NCBI RefSeq assembly: GCF_020497125.1
Contig: NC_059082.1
Coordinates: 53,218,524 to 53,282,523 of the forward strand
From: Mauremys mutica
Lineage: Eukaryota; Chordata; Testudines; Geoemydidae
DNA length: 64,000 nucleotides
Direction of reading: 5' to 3'
Below are positions 1 through 12,212 of the stretch, piece after piece. Within the stretch, counting starts at the first letter, position 1, and each line of letters starts with the position of its first letter. The translations under genes were made by a program, and so were the position numbers. The notes below the pieces were generated by a model, which saw only the letters and a program-made list of their open reading frames with translations, searched no databases and was not told where the DNA came from.

Positions 1-57
1 CTGAAAATTAGCTCGCGTGCCGCCTTCAGCACCCATACCATAGGTTGCCTACCCCTA
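1..57. mobile_element. Right-end remnant of a hAT-type MITE
   Basis: The stretch ends in ATAGGTTGCCTACCCCTAG. This resembles the right terminus AGGTTGCCAACCCCTG of the element at 3094-3905, and the GCGTGCCG segment resembles its subterminal part. Only the edge is in the window, so the assignment is weak. Confidence 0.35.
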
Positions 58-463
58 GATTAGAGAATAGAAATCTCAATAATAATGAGGGATTTCAACT
101 ATTCCCATATTGACTGGGTACATGTCACCTCAGGACAGGATGCTGAGATAAAGTTTCTAGACACCATTAATGAATGCTGCTTGGAGTAGCTAGTCGTGGA
201 ACGCACAAGGGATGAGAGGCAATTCTTGATTTAGTGCTAAATGGAGCATAGAGTCTTGTCTAAGAGGTGAATATAGCTGAACCGCTCAGTAATAGTGACC
301 ATAATGTAATTAATTGTAACATCCTTGTGGGAGGGAAAATACCAAAGAAGTCCAACACAGTAACATTTAACTTCAGAATGGGGAACTACATAAAAATAAG
401 GAAGCTAAACAGAATTTAAAGGTACAGTCACTAGAGTGAAATGTCTGCAAGCTGCATTAAAAC

Positions 464-655
464 TACACCTCTACCTTGATATAACGTGACCCGATATAAC
501 ACGGATTTGGATATAACGTGGTAAAGCAGTGCTCCGGGTGGGCGGGGCTGCACACTCCAGTGGATCAAAGCAAGTTCGATATAACGCGGTTTCACCTATA
601 ACATGGTAAGATTTTTTGGCTCATGAGGACAGTGTTATATCGGGATAGAGGTGTA
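464..655. mobile_element. Tc1/mariner- or Tigger-like MITE
   Basis: A 192-bp unit with inverted ends TACACCTCTACCTTGATATA and its complement at the right (ATCGGGATAGAGGTGTA), sitting at TA as expected for this superfamily. GATATAACG motifs recur inside on both sides. It is inserted in the CR1 relic. Superfamily assignment rests on the TA target and recalled MITE families. Confidence 0.75.
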
Positions 656-939
656 TTTAAAAACACATAATAGAGGTTCAAACTGAATTTTCCCCAAATT
701 AAAAAAAAAAAAACAATTTAGAGGATCCAAAAAATATCACCATGGGTACACAGAGTAAAAGAAGTGATTAGCGGCAAAAAGGCATCCTTTAAAAATTGGA
801 AATTAAATCCTCCTGAGGAAAATAGAAAAGAGCAGAAACTCTGGCAAGCCAAAAAAGAATTTGAAGAGCAACTAGCAAAAGACACAAAAACTAACATCAA
901 AAACTTTTAAAGTATATCAGAAGTAGGAAACCTGCCAAA

Positions 940-1227
940 CAATCAGTGGGATCACTAGATGATCGAGGTGCTACAAGAGCACTCGAAGAAAAGGCCATGG
1001 CAGAGAAGCTAAATGAATTCTTTTCATCAATCTTCACTGCAAAGGATGTGAGGGAGATTCCCACACTTGAACTTTTCTTTTTAGATGACAAATCTGAGGA
1101 ATTGTCCCAGATTGAGGTGTCCGCAGAGGAGGTTTTGGAACAAATTGATAGATTAAACAATAATAAGTCACCAGGACCAGATGGTATTCGTCCAAGAGTT
1201 CTGAAGGAACTCAAATATGAAATATGA
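940..1227 (+). pseudogene. CR1 reverse transcriptase N-terminal fragment
   Basis: This is an open stretch of about 93 codons reading DDRGATRALEEKAMAEKLNEF, then LNNNKSPGPDGIRPRVLKEL. The KSPGPDGI core is the fingers motif of CR1-family reverse transcriptases. The frame has no credible ATG and is bounded by stops. It is a surviving fragment of ORF2, not a gene. Confidence 0.8.
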
Positions 1228-2302
1228 TCTATTAACTGTGATACATAACCTATCACATAAATTAGCTTCTGTACCAGGTAGGATAGCTGGTAGGAGGGAG
1301 GATAGCTAATATAACGGCAATTAGTAAACCTAAGTACAAAACAAATTGGATGAATCACAAGACACCTAAATGAACACATTATTTAATTGGGAAGACTCAA
1401 CATGGCTTTTATAAAGAGAAATCATGCCTCTTTGAGGGGGTCAACAAACATGGACAAGGATGATCCAGTGAATATAGTGTACTTGGATTTCAGAAAGCCT
1501 CTGACAAGGTCCATCACCAAAGTTTCTTAAGCAAAGTAAGCAGTCATGGGATAAGAGGGACAGTCCTCTCATGGATCAGTAACTGGTTAAAGAGACAAAG
1601 GGTAGGAATAAATGGTCAGTTTTTAGAATGGAGAAAGTTAAATAGCTGTGTCCCCCAGGGATCTGTTTTGGGACCAATGCTGTTCAGCGTAGTCATAAAT
1701 GATCTGGAAAAAGGGGTAAACACAGGGCCGTCCTTAGGCATAGGCAGAATAGGCAGCCGCCTAGGGCACCACTAGGTCTGGGGGCACCGCTCTGCTGGGA
1801 GCCTGGACAGATGGGAAGCAGTGGAGCATGTAAGAGCAGGCTGCTGGGTCCTAGAGAGAGCCGAATGCAGCATAGTCTGAGGGAGGGGATTGGCTGCTGG
1901 GGTCTCTGGGAAGGGGAGGGGGTAGCGGTTGGGGAAGGAGCTCACCTGTGAGTGTGACTCTTCCCCCTCCCCCCCCCGGCTGAGGTGAGGTGAGGCAGGC
2001 TCTGTGGCTCTGGAACCAGTATCCTTTTTTGTCCCCCATAACATCCATTCTTCTCCCCCCCCCCACCCCATGGAGCACCCCCTCCTTTCTCCTCCTCCCC
2101 AGGAGCATCCCTCTCTCTCTCCTCCCTCCGTCAGGGCTGGGTTGGGTGAGGTGCTGGGGGGTAGGTGGGGGGGGAGGCTGGCTGGCTGCCTGCTGAGGAA
2201 TGAAAGTGAAAGTAACTCACTTCCTCGGCCAGGATTGGAATGTCACACAGGGCTGGGCTGGGGTTAGCCAGATGTGTGAAAAATCAGGGCAGGGGGTTGG
2301 GG

Positions 2303-2512
2303 TAGGGTGAGCAGATATCCCTATTTTATAGGGCCAGTCCCAATTTTGGGGTCTTTTTCTTATATAGGCTCCTTTTACCCCCACCCCGTCCTGATTTTTC
2401 ACACTTGCTGTCTGGTCACTCTAGGTGGGGGTAATTAGTGCCTATATAAGACAAAGCCCCAAATATCGGGACTGGCCCTATAAAATCAGGACATCTGGAT
2501 CTGGGCACCCTA
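2303..2512. mobile_element. Two abutting copies of a 120-bp MITE in opposite orientation
   Basis: The first copy is 2303-2423 (TAGGGTGAGCAG to CTGGTCACTCTA, with TCTTATATAGGCTCC inside). It is followed directly by a partial reverse-complement copy at 2424-2512 that ends CTGGGCACCCTA. The same family recurs at 45174-45282. Confidence 0.75.
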
Positions 2513-3093
2513 GCTGGGGAGCGCCTCTCCCCCAGGCTGGCAGCTGCCAGTGATCCACCTAATCCGGGGGGAGCTACACAGGGCAGGATGAGCTGCTGTG
2601 GCTCCATGGGTGACCTGTCCCTGAGATCAGATGCTGTGCTAACTTTACCATGGTCCATAAGGCTGGTGGTGGTGCCCATTGGCATGTGATTGGACCTGAG
2701 GGTTTGCTGCTGCTGTTGCCACTCTGCACCCCAAGAGGTGGATTTTGGGGTCTACTGCAGCTGTTGGACCAGCAGGCTGGGGGGTGAGCCAAGCATGAAA
2801 GCAGTACTGTGTTGCCATTTAGATTGTCATTTAACAACTTTGTTTGCCAAAAATTCTTGCTAACAGTCCTAAATCCAATTTCAATATTTTTTTTTTTAAA
2901 AATCAATATCTTAGCCAAAAACAGAAAATTAAGTTGTTGACAATTATTAGTGACAGGTTTGGTTTGAGGCAGGGAGTGGGCCAGTTTTCATCAGAGAAAC
3001 AAAAAATGTTGACTGACTTTCCTATAGCCTGTTACTCCAGATAAGAGCCCTCCAACAACTGTAATATGCTCATCTCCTTACTAGTGTATAAAG

Positions 3094-3905
3094 CAGGGGT
3101 CGGCAACCTACGGCACACGCGCCAAAGGTGGCAGGTGAGCTGATTTTTGATGGTAGGCAGCGGCAGGCTGAGCGGCTCAGCCCATCACTGCTCTGGGGTT
3201 CCGGCTGCTGCCCTATTGCCAGCTGGGATACCGGCCGTCGGCCCCACTCAGCACCTGCTGCTGGCCTGGGGACCCCCAAGGAACCCCAGACTGTCAGCGG
3301 GCTGAGCAGGCCGGCTGAACCAGTCAACCTGCTGTCAGCCTGGGGTTCCATTCACTCAGCCGGCAGCGGGCTGAGTGGGCTGGTGGCGGGCTGAGCAGGG
3401 CTGGTGGGGGTGTTGAGTGGCTCAGTCTGCTGCCAGTCTGGCGTGCCGGCAGCACTCAGCCTACTGCTACTCCAGGGTTCTGGCTGCCAGCCCCTTGCCA
3501 GTCAGGAGCCCAGCCACCGGCCCCACTCTGCCTCCTGCCAGCCTGGGTGAGCAGAATCCAAGGCTGGTAGCGGGCTGAGGGGGGTTGGCGGCCGGGATCC
3601 TGGCTAGCAGGAGTTGGTGGTCAGAACCCCAGACCAGCAGCGGGCTGAGCAGGGCCTGGGATCCTTGTCTAGGGTTCCAGCCACCAGTCCCGCTCAGCCC
3701 GCTGCCGGTCTGGGGTTTCATTTACTCAGCTGGCAGTGGCCTGAGCAAGACCGGTGGCCAAGACCTCAGATAATAACAATAGTTTATTTATATAATATAG
3801 ACATAGAGAGATACCTTCTACAAACGTTAAAATGTATTACTGGCACGAGAAACCTTAAATTACAGTGAACTTGGCACACCACTTCTGAAAGGTTGCCAAC
3901 CCCTG
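3094..3905. mobile_element. hAT-type non-autonomous element, 812 bp
   Basis: Terminal repeats are CAGGGGTCGGCAACCT and AGGTTGCCAACCCCTG. The flanks GTATAAAG and GTATAGAC are a degenerate 8-bp duplication. The middle is GC-rich and built of repeated CAGCGGGCTGAG-like units. Long frames across it are artefacts of that composition. Confidence 0.8.
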
Positions 3906-5270
3906 GTATAGACTGACCATATGTTGTACTAAGATTCTCCTGCATTTTTTTTCCTGTGAGTCAGTATAGCTTTTGCTAGCCCAGAAGTTGAGCAGCCACT
4001 GTTTTACATTTTCACAATGTTTTCTCTAACTTTCATAAAGTAAATACATAGTTAATATGAGTTAAAAAGGCCAGGGACACTTGTGAAGAATCTGTACAGC
4101 AGATCATGCTAGAGCTGTGAAAATGTCAGTTTTTGATGGAACTTTAGAGGCAGTGATTTATCATGTATTTTATGATGTGAATGTGCTGCTATTGCTAATG
4201 TCTTTCCAAACAAAAATAAGGTACAATAGGACTTCTGTAACATTTCTGTGCTACCTTAATCTAGATGAGATGATTCTGTGCTGACTTCATTTTGGTCACT
4301 TTGTGCTTTACCTAGCAGTAAAACTAGGGTTATATTTTCCCACTGTTTGGAAACCCAGCTTGTTAAACTGATTTTGCAGCCAAAAAAGCCAGAAAGATTG
4401 CTTTTAATTAAAAACAAATCTTTGTTTCAATACCTCTTCATATAAATTTCCAATAAAATTTTGACAAATTAAAAAAATTATATTATTTGCATCATTCTGT
4501 CAAATCAGAATTTTTTCTATAGTGCTACTTCTTTAGTGCTAGTGCATCAGCATTACAGTGTGCTTAATTAAGTTAAACTGGTTTTAATACCGTGAATGTG
4601 GCAAGTTTTCCAATACTGTATGCTTATATTTGTGTTGCTAAGAGCAGATCAGGCACAGGGGCACCAGTTTAATAATCTCGCCTAGGGCACCAGAAATCCT
4701 AAGGACGGCCCTGGGTAAACAGTGAGGTGGCAAAGTTTGCAGACGATAAAAAATTATTCAAGATAGTTAAGTCCAAAGCAGACTGTGAAGAATGATAAGG
4801 GGATCTCACAAAACAGGGTTACTGGGCAACAAAATGTCTTATGAAATTCAGTGTTGATAAATGCAAACTAATGCACATTGGAAAACATATTCCCAATTAG
4901 ATATGTAAAATGATGGGGTGTAAACTAGCTGTTACCACTCAAGAAAGAGATCTAGGAGTCACTGTGGATAGTTCTCTGAAAATATCTGTTCAATGTCCAG
5001 CAACAGTGGGGAAAAAAAGCTAACCGATTGTTAGTAACCATTAGGAAAGGGATAGATAAGAAGACAGAATATATCATAATTCCACTATATAAATCCATGG
5101 TACGCCCACACCTTGAATACTGCATGCAGTTCCAGTCACCCCATCTCAAAAAAAACACTTTAAAATTGGGAAAAGTACAGAGAAGGGCAACAAAAATTAA
5201 TCAGGTATGGAACAGCTTCCACATGAGGAGAGATTTTTAAAAGACATGACTGAGGAGGTGGTATTATAGA

Positions 5271-5780
5271 TAGGGCCCTACCAAATTCACTGTCCACTTT
5301 GGTCAATTTCATGGTCATAGGATTTTTTAAATTGTGAATTTCATCGTTTCAGGTATTTAAATCTGAAATTTCACAGTATTGTAATTGTAGGAGTCCTGAC
5401 CCAAAAAGAAGCTGTGGGGGGTCGCAAGGTTATTGTAGGGGGGGGGTTGCAGTATTGCTACCCTTACTTCTGTGCTGTTGCTGATGGTGGCGCTGACTTC
5501 AGAGCTGGGCAGCTGGAGAACAGCAGATGCTGGCTGGGAGCCCATCTCTGAAGGCAGGGCTGGGACCTCAGTCAGCAGCCACCACTCTCTGGCCACCCTG
5601 CTTTGAAGGCAGCAGTGCAGAAGTAAGGGTGGCATGGTACGATATTGCCACCCTTCTGCGCTGCTGCTGGCAAGGTGCTGCCTTCAGAGCTGGGCACCTG
5701 GCCAGCAGTTGCTGCTCTCCAGCCACCCAGCTCTGGAAGCAGTGCAGAAGTAAGGGTGAGAGTATCATAACCGCCAAAAA
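5271..5780. mobile_element. Truncated copy of the hairpin hAT family also seen at 42112
   Basis: It starts TAGGGCCCTACCAAATTCAC, the same terminus as the intact copy at 42112-42855. It contains the family's alternating GCAGAAGTAAGGGTGGCA and CAGAGCTGGGC motifs in both orientations. The right terminus is missing, so no target duplication can be read. The open frames on both strands come from the palindromic GC-rich core. Confidence 0.75.
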
Positions 5781-5928
5781 TACACAAAGTAAAACAGGTC
5801 TAGGCAAACCATGTTGGGGGATGGATATCATTGCTCCCACATCTCCATATTCCACCCACATAAACATTTAATATTCATACTTTATGTAGGGAAGTGAATT
5901 TCACTTTCAGAGAGGTAAATTTAGGGTG

Positions 5929-6030
5929 GGATTTTCAAAAGTACTCAGCATTAGCCTAAACCTGCTTCCATTGAAATCATTGGGAGTTTACCATTAACTC
6001 CAGGGGAGCAAAGCTGAGCTAATGCTATAT
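5929..6030. mobile_element. Short near-palindromic MITE
   Basis: GGGATTTTCAAAAGTACTCAGCATTAGCC is mirrored by GCTGAGCTAATGCT around a CCATTGAAATCATTGGGAG centre. This resembles a common reptile hairpin MITE; the right end is degraded. The rest of 5781-7440 shows no gene or clear repeat. Confidence 0.55.
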
Positions 6031-7448
6031 ATAGCTTGAGTATTTTGTTTTATTTTGCCTTATAAATTTTTTCTATTGTCAGACTCTTTGTTGGAAAGTA
6101 TTTTTCTTTACTTTATATAAAGTAAGATTTTGTGGTTATTTTTTCCTTAGATAAAAAACGGTTAATCTAAACTGGAAAATCCAGTTTCCATTGGAGTTGA
6201 AAAAGCCTATTAGCTCCCTCCTGTGGGGCATTGGAATATTACAAATGTCTCCCTCATCCTTTTGCTACCCATAACTCGCTCGCTCTCTCTGTAGTTCTGT
6301 ATGCATTCCCAGATGAACAAAAGCTTTATTAAGCTGAAGTAAAAAAAAGAAAACCTCAACACATTAAAAGGATATTGTCATTTTCTCAAAAGAACCACAA
6401 AAGTTTACTCCGGAAATTCAAAATTAAAGTTACACTGACCTTCTTAGAAAGTATGGAAACACAGTGTTAGAGTCCCACAAAGAACTTTAGCTCTGCCTTT
6501 GTTCTCTGCCAGCCTCCCACTCTGCATGTCCATCACATCTGGTATTTAGGATGAAAACATGTTTATAAAGAAAGTTTTGAAAAGGACTATTCATCCTGTT
6601 TCAGTGGATCCTAAATCTATTTTATTTGCACCGTTCGCCAGTAGAGTCAAGGAATTCAAGAGTATGTGGCTTTGATACTCTACATATACTTCTGTGATAC
6701 TTAAATGTGAACCTCTGCCCCAGTGATTTGGTTACCTAATTTTTGTTCAGGCTCTAAAATGTGAATAGTCCCAGGTATAACAACTATGAGTCTATGCTTA
6801 GTCTCACAGCATGAAACTTTGTAAAAGTTAAAATTCGATATACTTTTGGGACATTTTCCCAAGCCATTGTCCCAAATATGGTGTTTCTTGGTGATAAGCT
6901 GTAAAAGTCTGTCTCTCTCCAGTAACTCAGCATGGTCTTAAAGAATGGAGGAGTAGTTTGATATAGCAATATAAAGACAGACTCACTTTGGTTTGAATGC
7001 TTTAGTAATGTACAATTAGTGTATCAGCAAGAATGAGGTAGTCCAGTTAGATCACTTCAGTTTTCAGAATCACTGATCCTGTGAAGTTGTGTCTGGTGTG
7101 GAAAGGACTGTCTCCTCGTTTTCATTTGCTCTTTGGGCAGCATGATACACGTCCAAATTTTAGGTAGTTTGGATGACCGTAACTTCATTATGTTACTTTC
7201 TCATTTTCTTTTTAATTTTAAACTGAATATGAACTGTGATTGTCCAGAGTAGCTAATATTTGTGGTTTTTTAAAGTTATGTTTCTTTAGGTTTGTTTCCT
7301 TAAATAATTGATAGTTTTGTGCAACTTTAGCTCTCGTGTTAACTCCCCCCCCCCCCCCCGAACTATCTTGGATTTTTTTTTCTCAATTAAATTCTTCAGT
7401 AATAGGAGTCTCGTGCTACATGGGAATAAACTTCACTTTTCCCTAGAC

Positions 7449-7772
7449 CAGTGGTTCTCAACCAGAGGTCGGGGGCCCCTTGGGGGACCGCAAACAGGAT
7501 TCCGGGGGGCTGCCAAGCAGGGCCAGGATTATACTCATTGGGGCCCAGGACCCCGACCCCCGCCATCTGGGGCTGAAGCCGAAGCCTGAGCAGTGTAGCA
7601 TTGTGGGGGCCCCTGTGGCATGGGACCCCAGGCAAAAACCCGGCTTGCTACCCCCTCACGCCAGCGCTGGCTTTTATATGCAGAAAACCAGTTATTGTGG
7701 CACAGATGGTCCAAGGAGTTTTTATAGCATCTTGCAAGGGAGCCTCAGAAAGAAAAAGGTTGAGAACCCCTC
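7449..7772. mobile_element. hAT MITE with perfect target duplication
   Basis: Ends CAGTGGTTCTCAACC and GGTTGAGAACCCC are flanked by the 8-bp duplication CCCTAGAC (7441-7448 and 7773-7780). The 324-bp interior is GC-rich and non-coding. It lies 5' of the first visible ADCY9 exon, in intron. Confidence 0.85.
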
Positions 7773-8612
7773 CCCTAGACTGCATTCCGCTTCCCCATAT
7801 GGTTCACTCAGCACGTGAGAGGATTGGGTCTTTAGTTTGTAAGCAATTGAGGCAAGGACTGTTTCTTCCCAAAGAGTGTTTTGTGCAGTGCCAGCTACAC
7901 TGGTGTTTGCTATCACAAGTACAAATGGACTGCTGGAGGAGCATGTGAGCTGCCAGCTGGCCTCCCAAAGTTCTCAGCATGACTTCTTTTTATGCACTGA
8001 GGTCTTGCTGATCCAGTCAGTCATGAGCCCACACTCTCCTCCCATTCCTTGTTATTAAGAAGTTACTGAGCCTGATATCTTAGGAGAACTTCTGTTGATT
8101 TCAGAGGGCAGCTTCTGTCAAGCTGTCTGGCATTGGGAGAGCTAGTTCAGAAGACTTTAAAATGCTAGAAAAGCATCTACCCAAACTGTCTTTAAGTCTG
8201 AAGCTAACTGATTAACAAAGTTAACTGTTCATGCATATTCCCACTTTTCCAATGCTCTTAATGTTATTTTAGACAACTTTTTTGAGTTACAAAAGCATTT
8301 ACTTCAAAAAACAGCCCAATTTTTTTTAAACAGGGAAAAATTTGGTTTTTTTTCCCACTCTCTCATATCTTCCAAGTGATAGAAGAGATTTTCTTCAAGC
8401 TTTTTTTAAAAAATGGTTCATCTTTCATCTTTTACTCAACACTGATTGTTTCAGGAAGTTATAAGCAAGTGATAGCATGGAATTATGCTCTGATTAGTTA
8501 TGCAACATTAACTATAGCAATTGGAGTGACCATATTATTATAGGTAAATCAGATACGTTAAGTGATGCATTGGGGGGAAAAAAATCTTGCTTTGTGCTTT
8601 CATTTGTTCCAG

Positions 8613-8772
8613 AATGGCATTCTTTCTGGAGGAGGTGATGATTTGTACTAAGCGCCTGCTGGAGGTGATTGCTGGCTGGCTGCCTCGACATTTCATCGGT
8701 GCAATCCTAGTTTCCCTCCCGGCTCTTGCAGTTTTTTCACATTTCACCTCTGACTTTGAAACCAACATACAT
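8613..8772 (+). CDS. ADCY9: ADCY9 internal exon (adenylate cyclase 9, membrane segment region)
   Basis: The 160-nt exon is bordered by a TTGTTCCAG acceptor (AG at 8611-8612) and a GTAAGT donor (8773). It begins with the last base of a split codon and then encodes 53 residues, starting MAFFLEEVMICTKRLLEV and ending DFETNIH in phase 0. The stretch HFIGAILVSLPALAVFSHF is a hydrophobic transmembrane helix of the second six-helix bundle. From memory of the family, this matches vertebrate ADCY9 upstream of its C2 catalytic half. Adenylate cyclase 9 makes cAMP from ATP at the plasma membrane. The Met here is internal and is not a start. The preceding exon must lie 5' of this one and was not found in the first 8.6 kb, so it is probably outside the window. 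Confidence 0.93.
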
Positions 8773-9353
8773 GTAAGTTATAGGACGATGTATCCTGTCT
8801 AAGTTTCTCTTAGATTTAAAGGAGTAGATTGCCTCCCTCCTTGTCTTCTCCCCTTCCCCATTCCCTTCATCCATGTGATCTATATCTCTCAAGAGGATAG
8901 GGCTGATTCTGTAAGATGGAATTGCTAGTAGGATGAATCAGTTTTTTTACAAGCATTACCTTTAGGCAGAATTTAATGTAAATAAATTTGAACACATTTT
9001 AGGAATTTTTCACTATATTAAAGGATAATTTCTGAGCGGGAATTCCTCTTTATCCAATGAGATGCTGAATACCCCTAAGGACTTGCATGGCTCATTGCTG
9101 AAGTTCAGCAGCAGTAATGGTATTAGCAGTGGATTGTGTCTGTCTGTCATATCAACAGCAGTGCTGTGTTTGCACACTGTCAAAATAGGTGGAGTATTTT
9201 CAGCAACACAAAAATGATTAGTCCTCTTCTAAATGGCCCTGTAGCTCTTTTTCTCTATGTAATTTGGTGAAGTTTCCAGCATATTAAAGCTATATTTTCT
9301 TTAATTTAAAGGTGAATTTTTTCCTCATTGAACCGATTGTAGAACTATGGGCC

Positions 9354-10300
9354 TGTAATGGGGTGTGACACCCACAACAGCACCAAAAGAGTTAAATGCA
9401 TCTGAGAGGGTTGGTAGTCTCACTGTTTGCACCTGGGGAGGGGATGGATTTAAAAGAGGAGATAGAAGGTTAGTTGGAGAAGAGGAGAGATAGGAAAGAG
9501 AATATAATGAATTCTCTCTCTCTGGGAAGGGGCCTGTTACTTGGAGGGAAGAGGAGCAGTCAGTCTGCTCTGGAGATGACCTAAAGGACAATCGGGAGAT
9601 GCTGAGGGACAATGGGCTGTCTGAAACCCTGGGAAGGTGGAGAACTGTGCCAGTTCTAGACTGTTAGGGAGTGAGGCACAGCAGACTGTGCATAGATTGG
9701 AAGATCACACAGTTGGTGTTAGGAGTCGTATGAGAGCAGACTAGTACCCCTGGAACTGAGTGGAACTATGGAACTGATATTCCAGAGAATAGAGGATCAG
9801 ATGGTACCAACCATTCTTCCTGAATTATGCAGAGGCAACTGGCTGTGTTCAGGGAGCAGCAACAGGCTAGCACCAGTCCTCAAGGTTGGGGGGCTGTAAA
9901 GGAGTATAGAAGAAACTGCAGGGACTGGTAAACTGAATCATCCCAGTCAGTGTTGTGGGACTACAGGAAGATTGGTGAGACAGGCAGTGGAGGTGGTCTG
10001 CCCAGCAGTGGACAGTCTTGGGGGGTGATGATCAATGTTAAGTTGAGACAAGGAAACCCTGAAATAAAGGGTGGTTCTACTTTCAGAGTTTCAGGATGGT
10101 GCAAGAAGGCAGGCCCTGTCAAGAATTGTAGGAAACTCTGGGTAACTTTGTGTGGATAGTCCTGGGGAATTGGCAGAATTAATAATCTGAACAGAGTTTT
10201 TCAGGAACTCAAAGTCTGCAATTCAGGCAGGGGAACTGAAGACACCTAAGATTACACTTTTGACTGCTGGAGAACAGCCTGTCCTATATAGGGTGACAGA
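9354..10300 (+). repeat. Possible solo LTR or LTR-like block in ADCY9 intron
   Basis: It begins TGTAATGGGGTGTGACACCC, has a TATA-like TTTAAAAG about 95 bp in, and an AATAAA at about 10061. The composition is purine-rich, unlike the flanking AT-rich intron. The right boundary and target duplication could not be fixed. Fairly uncertain; it may be an unrelated repeat. Confidence 0.3.
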
Positions 10301-12212
10301 ACCCAAGCAACACAGGAGCTGAACCTGAAAGGTGCTGAGCCCCTTCAACCCTTTTTGACTTCTGTTTGTCTTACATAGGCTCATTCCCTATAGTACTTGA
10401 GCACCTCCTACATATTTTAAAAATACATTAACTTTAACAATGGAATTTGTGGGTGCTCAGCCTCTCTCAGTTTCAGGTCGTATGTGCTGAATGCTCCAAG
10501 TAGTAGCAAGTAAGAACGGGATTCATTACACAACTGTTCATGCACTACCCCTTTTTTTCCTGTTTCAGATCCCCCAGAGTTATTGGGTTGTTGATTCACT
10601 CACCAAGAGATGTTCCAGCTGGCCCTGTGCTCGGTGATGTTGCAACAATCATGGAGCTCTGGGAAAAGGGAACCAGTCTGTAGAGGGTCAGGTAAGTGCC
10701 ATATTTTACTATGACATGGTTTTGCAAAGTTTTTTTTATTCATAGCATCATATACCCTCCCTGGATGTAAAATAATAATAATAATTAAAAAAAAAACTTT
10801 CCAAAGCCATGCTTACATAGTAAAACACAACACTTACTGACCCTCTATAGGCTGGCTTCATGCTGGGGCTTCACTTGAAGTCAGAACCAGTGCCCTGCCA
10901 CTTTACGAGACCTGAAATGGGAGAAAAAATAAATTTAAACCAAGTTATGTGCAGAGGTTTTTTTTTAAATTCAGCTTAGCTATTTCTTAGTTATTAAAAC
11001 ATGGAAAAACTGTGGTCATGGTTTAAAAAAATGTAAGTAAGTTATGTAAGTTTTACTAGTTTGTCTGTTGTGGATAAACTGTTTTTCTAATTGTAATGTG
11101 GCCTTGCTATTTTGTTCAGCTGTTGTTGTGCCCCAGAAAACATAATAAAGCATTCCAAATTTTCAATTTGTAAAGCAAAGCAATGGTGTCCCACTCCACT
11201 CACAATGGAAGAGATTATGGCCACCAGAAATCATAAAGAGCAGCATAGTTAATGCTAAGGAGAATAAGACCTGCCGTACAATTTTGTGGAGTTCTCTATT
11301 TTAACATTGGATCTTCAATGATTTTCTTAACACAGCCCTACTTAGTATCTTAAGTAAGCCGGATTTTAGTATTTGACTATTGCAATATTGCATTCTGGGG
11401 AAATTAAGATATGTCTCAGAAAGCATGTGCTTTGCACTTCAATTTACCTATCTAGTAAAGACATGAAAAGAGAGGTTTTCTGAGATTCTTGGATTTGAGA
11501 CCTGGAACAGAAAGGAAAGATGGAGAACTTACCCCTTCAGCTTGGCACAAACACCAGTTTCACAGAGCATCAATTAACATTATGTTAAATTTCTGCCCAC
11601 TTTTATTCCTCAAAGGAATAATTATTCATGTTGAGTTCAGCACTTAGTGGAATAATAATATCCTGCAAAATATATTATCAGGGCCAGACAGTTTGACAGA
11701 GTTTCTGGGGCTTCACACATGTTATGTTTTCAACCCGGAAGTATAATTTGATATCCAGTTTAAAACACAGGTGTGATTTAATGAGAAGCCTTAGGAGCAT
11801 AATTGAGTATATGATGGTATCTATGAATGCTCAAACTCAATGGCTTGAATAGGAGGAACTTAGTACTTTACAAAGGTGAGCTGAAGATGGAATTATAAAA
11901 AAGTAAAGCTGTACCTCAGAACTCCAGCTAATTAAAATTGTGACACATTATCTGTGGTAGACGCTTGCTTATTGGAAGCAAGAACTTTTCTAGACTTGTA
12001 GTGCTGTTTGTTGAAATTCATACAAAGGTATCAGAGTTAATTGAAAAGACAATATACTTGGTTATTTAATGTATGGATCATTTTTATTTAAGTAGAAATT
12101 GTGTTCTCACCATTCAGATCATTGAATGCCTTTATTTAAATTGGTATCTATTTGTGTAGGGGCTCTAATAGAAAAGAAAAGGCTAACTTGTCATTCTTTC
12201 TGTTCATTGCAG
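10301..12212. other. ADCY9 intron, nothing recognised
   Basis: AT-rich intron ending in the acceptor at 12211-12212. A short inverted pair TGACCCTCTA/TAGAGGGTCA (10682-10691 against 10838-10849) may mark a decayed MITE. No gene or clear repeat is seen. Confidence 0.4.

Larger units (their letters stand above)
1723..4713. mobile_element. hAT-type element of 2991 bp inserted in CR1
   Basis: Terminal repeats are CAGGGCCGTCCTTAGG at the left and CCTAAGGACGGCCCTG at the right. They are flanked by a perfect 8-bp duplication GGTAAACA (1715-1722 and 4714-4721), the hAT signature. The CCTAGGGCACC subterminal motif is also present on both sides. The interior has no recognisable transposase and is partly made of later insertions (2303-2512, 3094-3905). 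Removing it rejoins the CR1 reverse transcriptase. Confidence 0.9.
60..5262 (+). mobile_element. CR1 LINE relic, split by nested insertions
   Basis: Endonuclease-like coding remains at about 84-460 (RDFNYSHIDWV, then FLDTINECCLE, then SVIVTIM where the family has a SDHNV-type motif). Reverse transcriptase remains at about 900-1714 (LNNNKSPGPDGIRPRVLKEL) and at 4722-5262 (KFADDKKLF, the F/YADD catalytic box, then YKSMVRPHLEYCMQF). Stops and frameshifts are frequent. Three pieces of foreign DNA interrupt or end it: a MITE (464-655), a 3-kb hAT (1723-4713) with a perfect 8-bp target duplication, and a hairpin hAT from 5271. The LINE is therefore older than all three. Confidence 0.85.
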
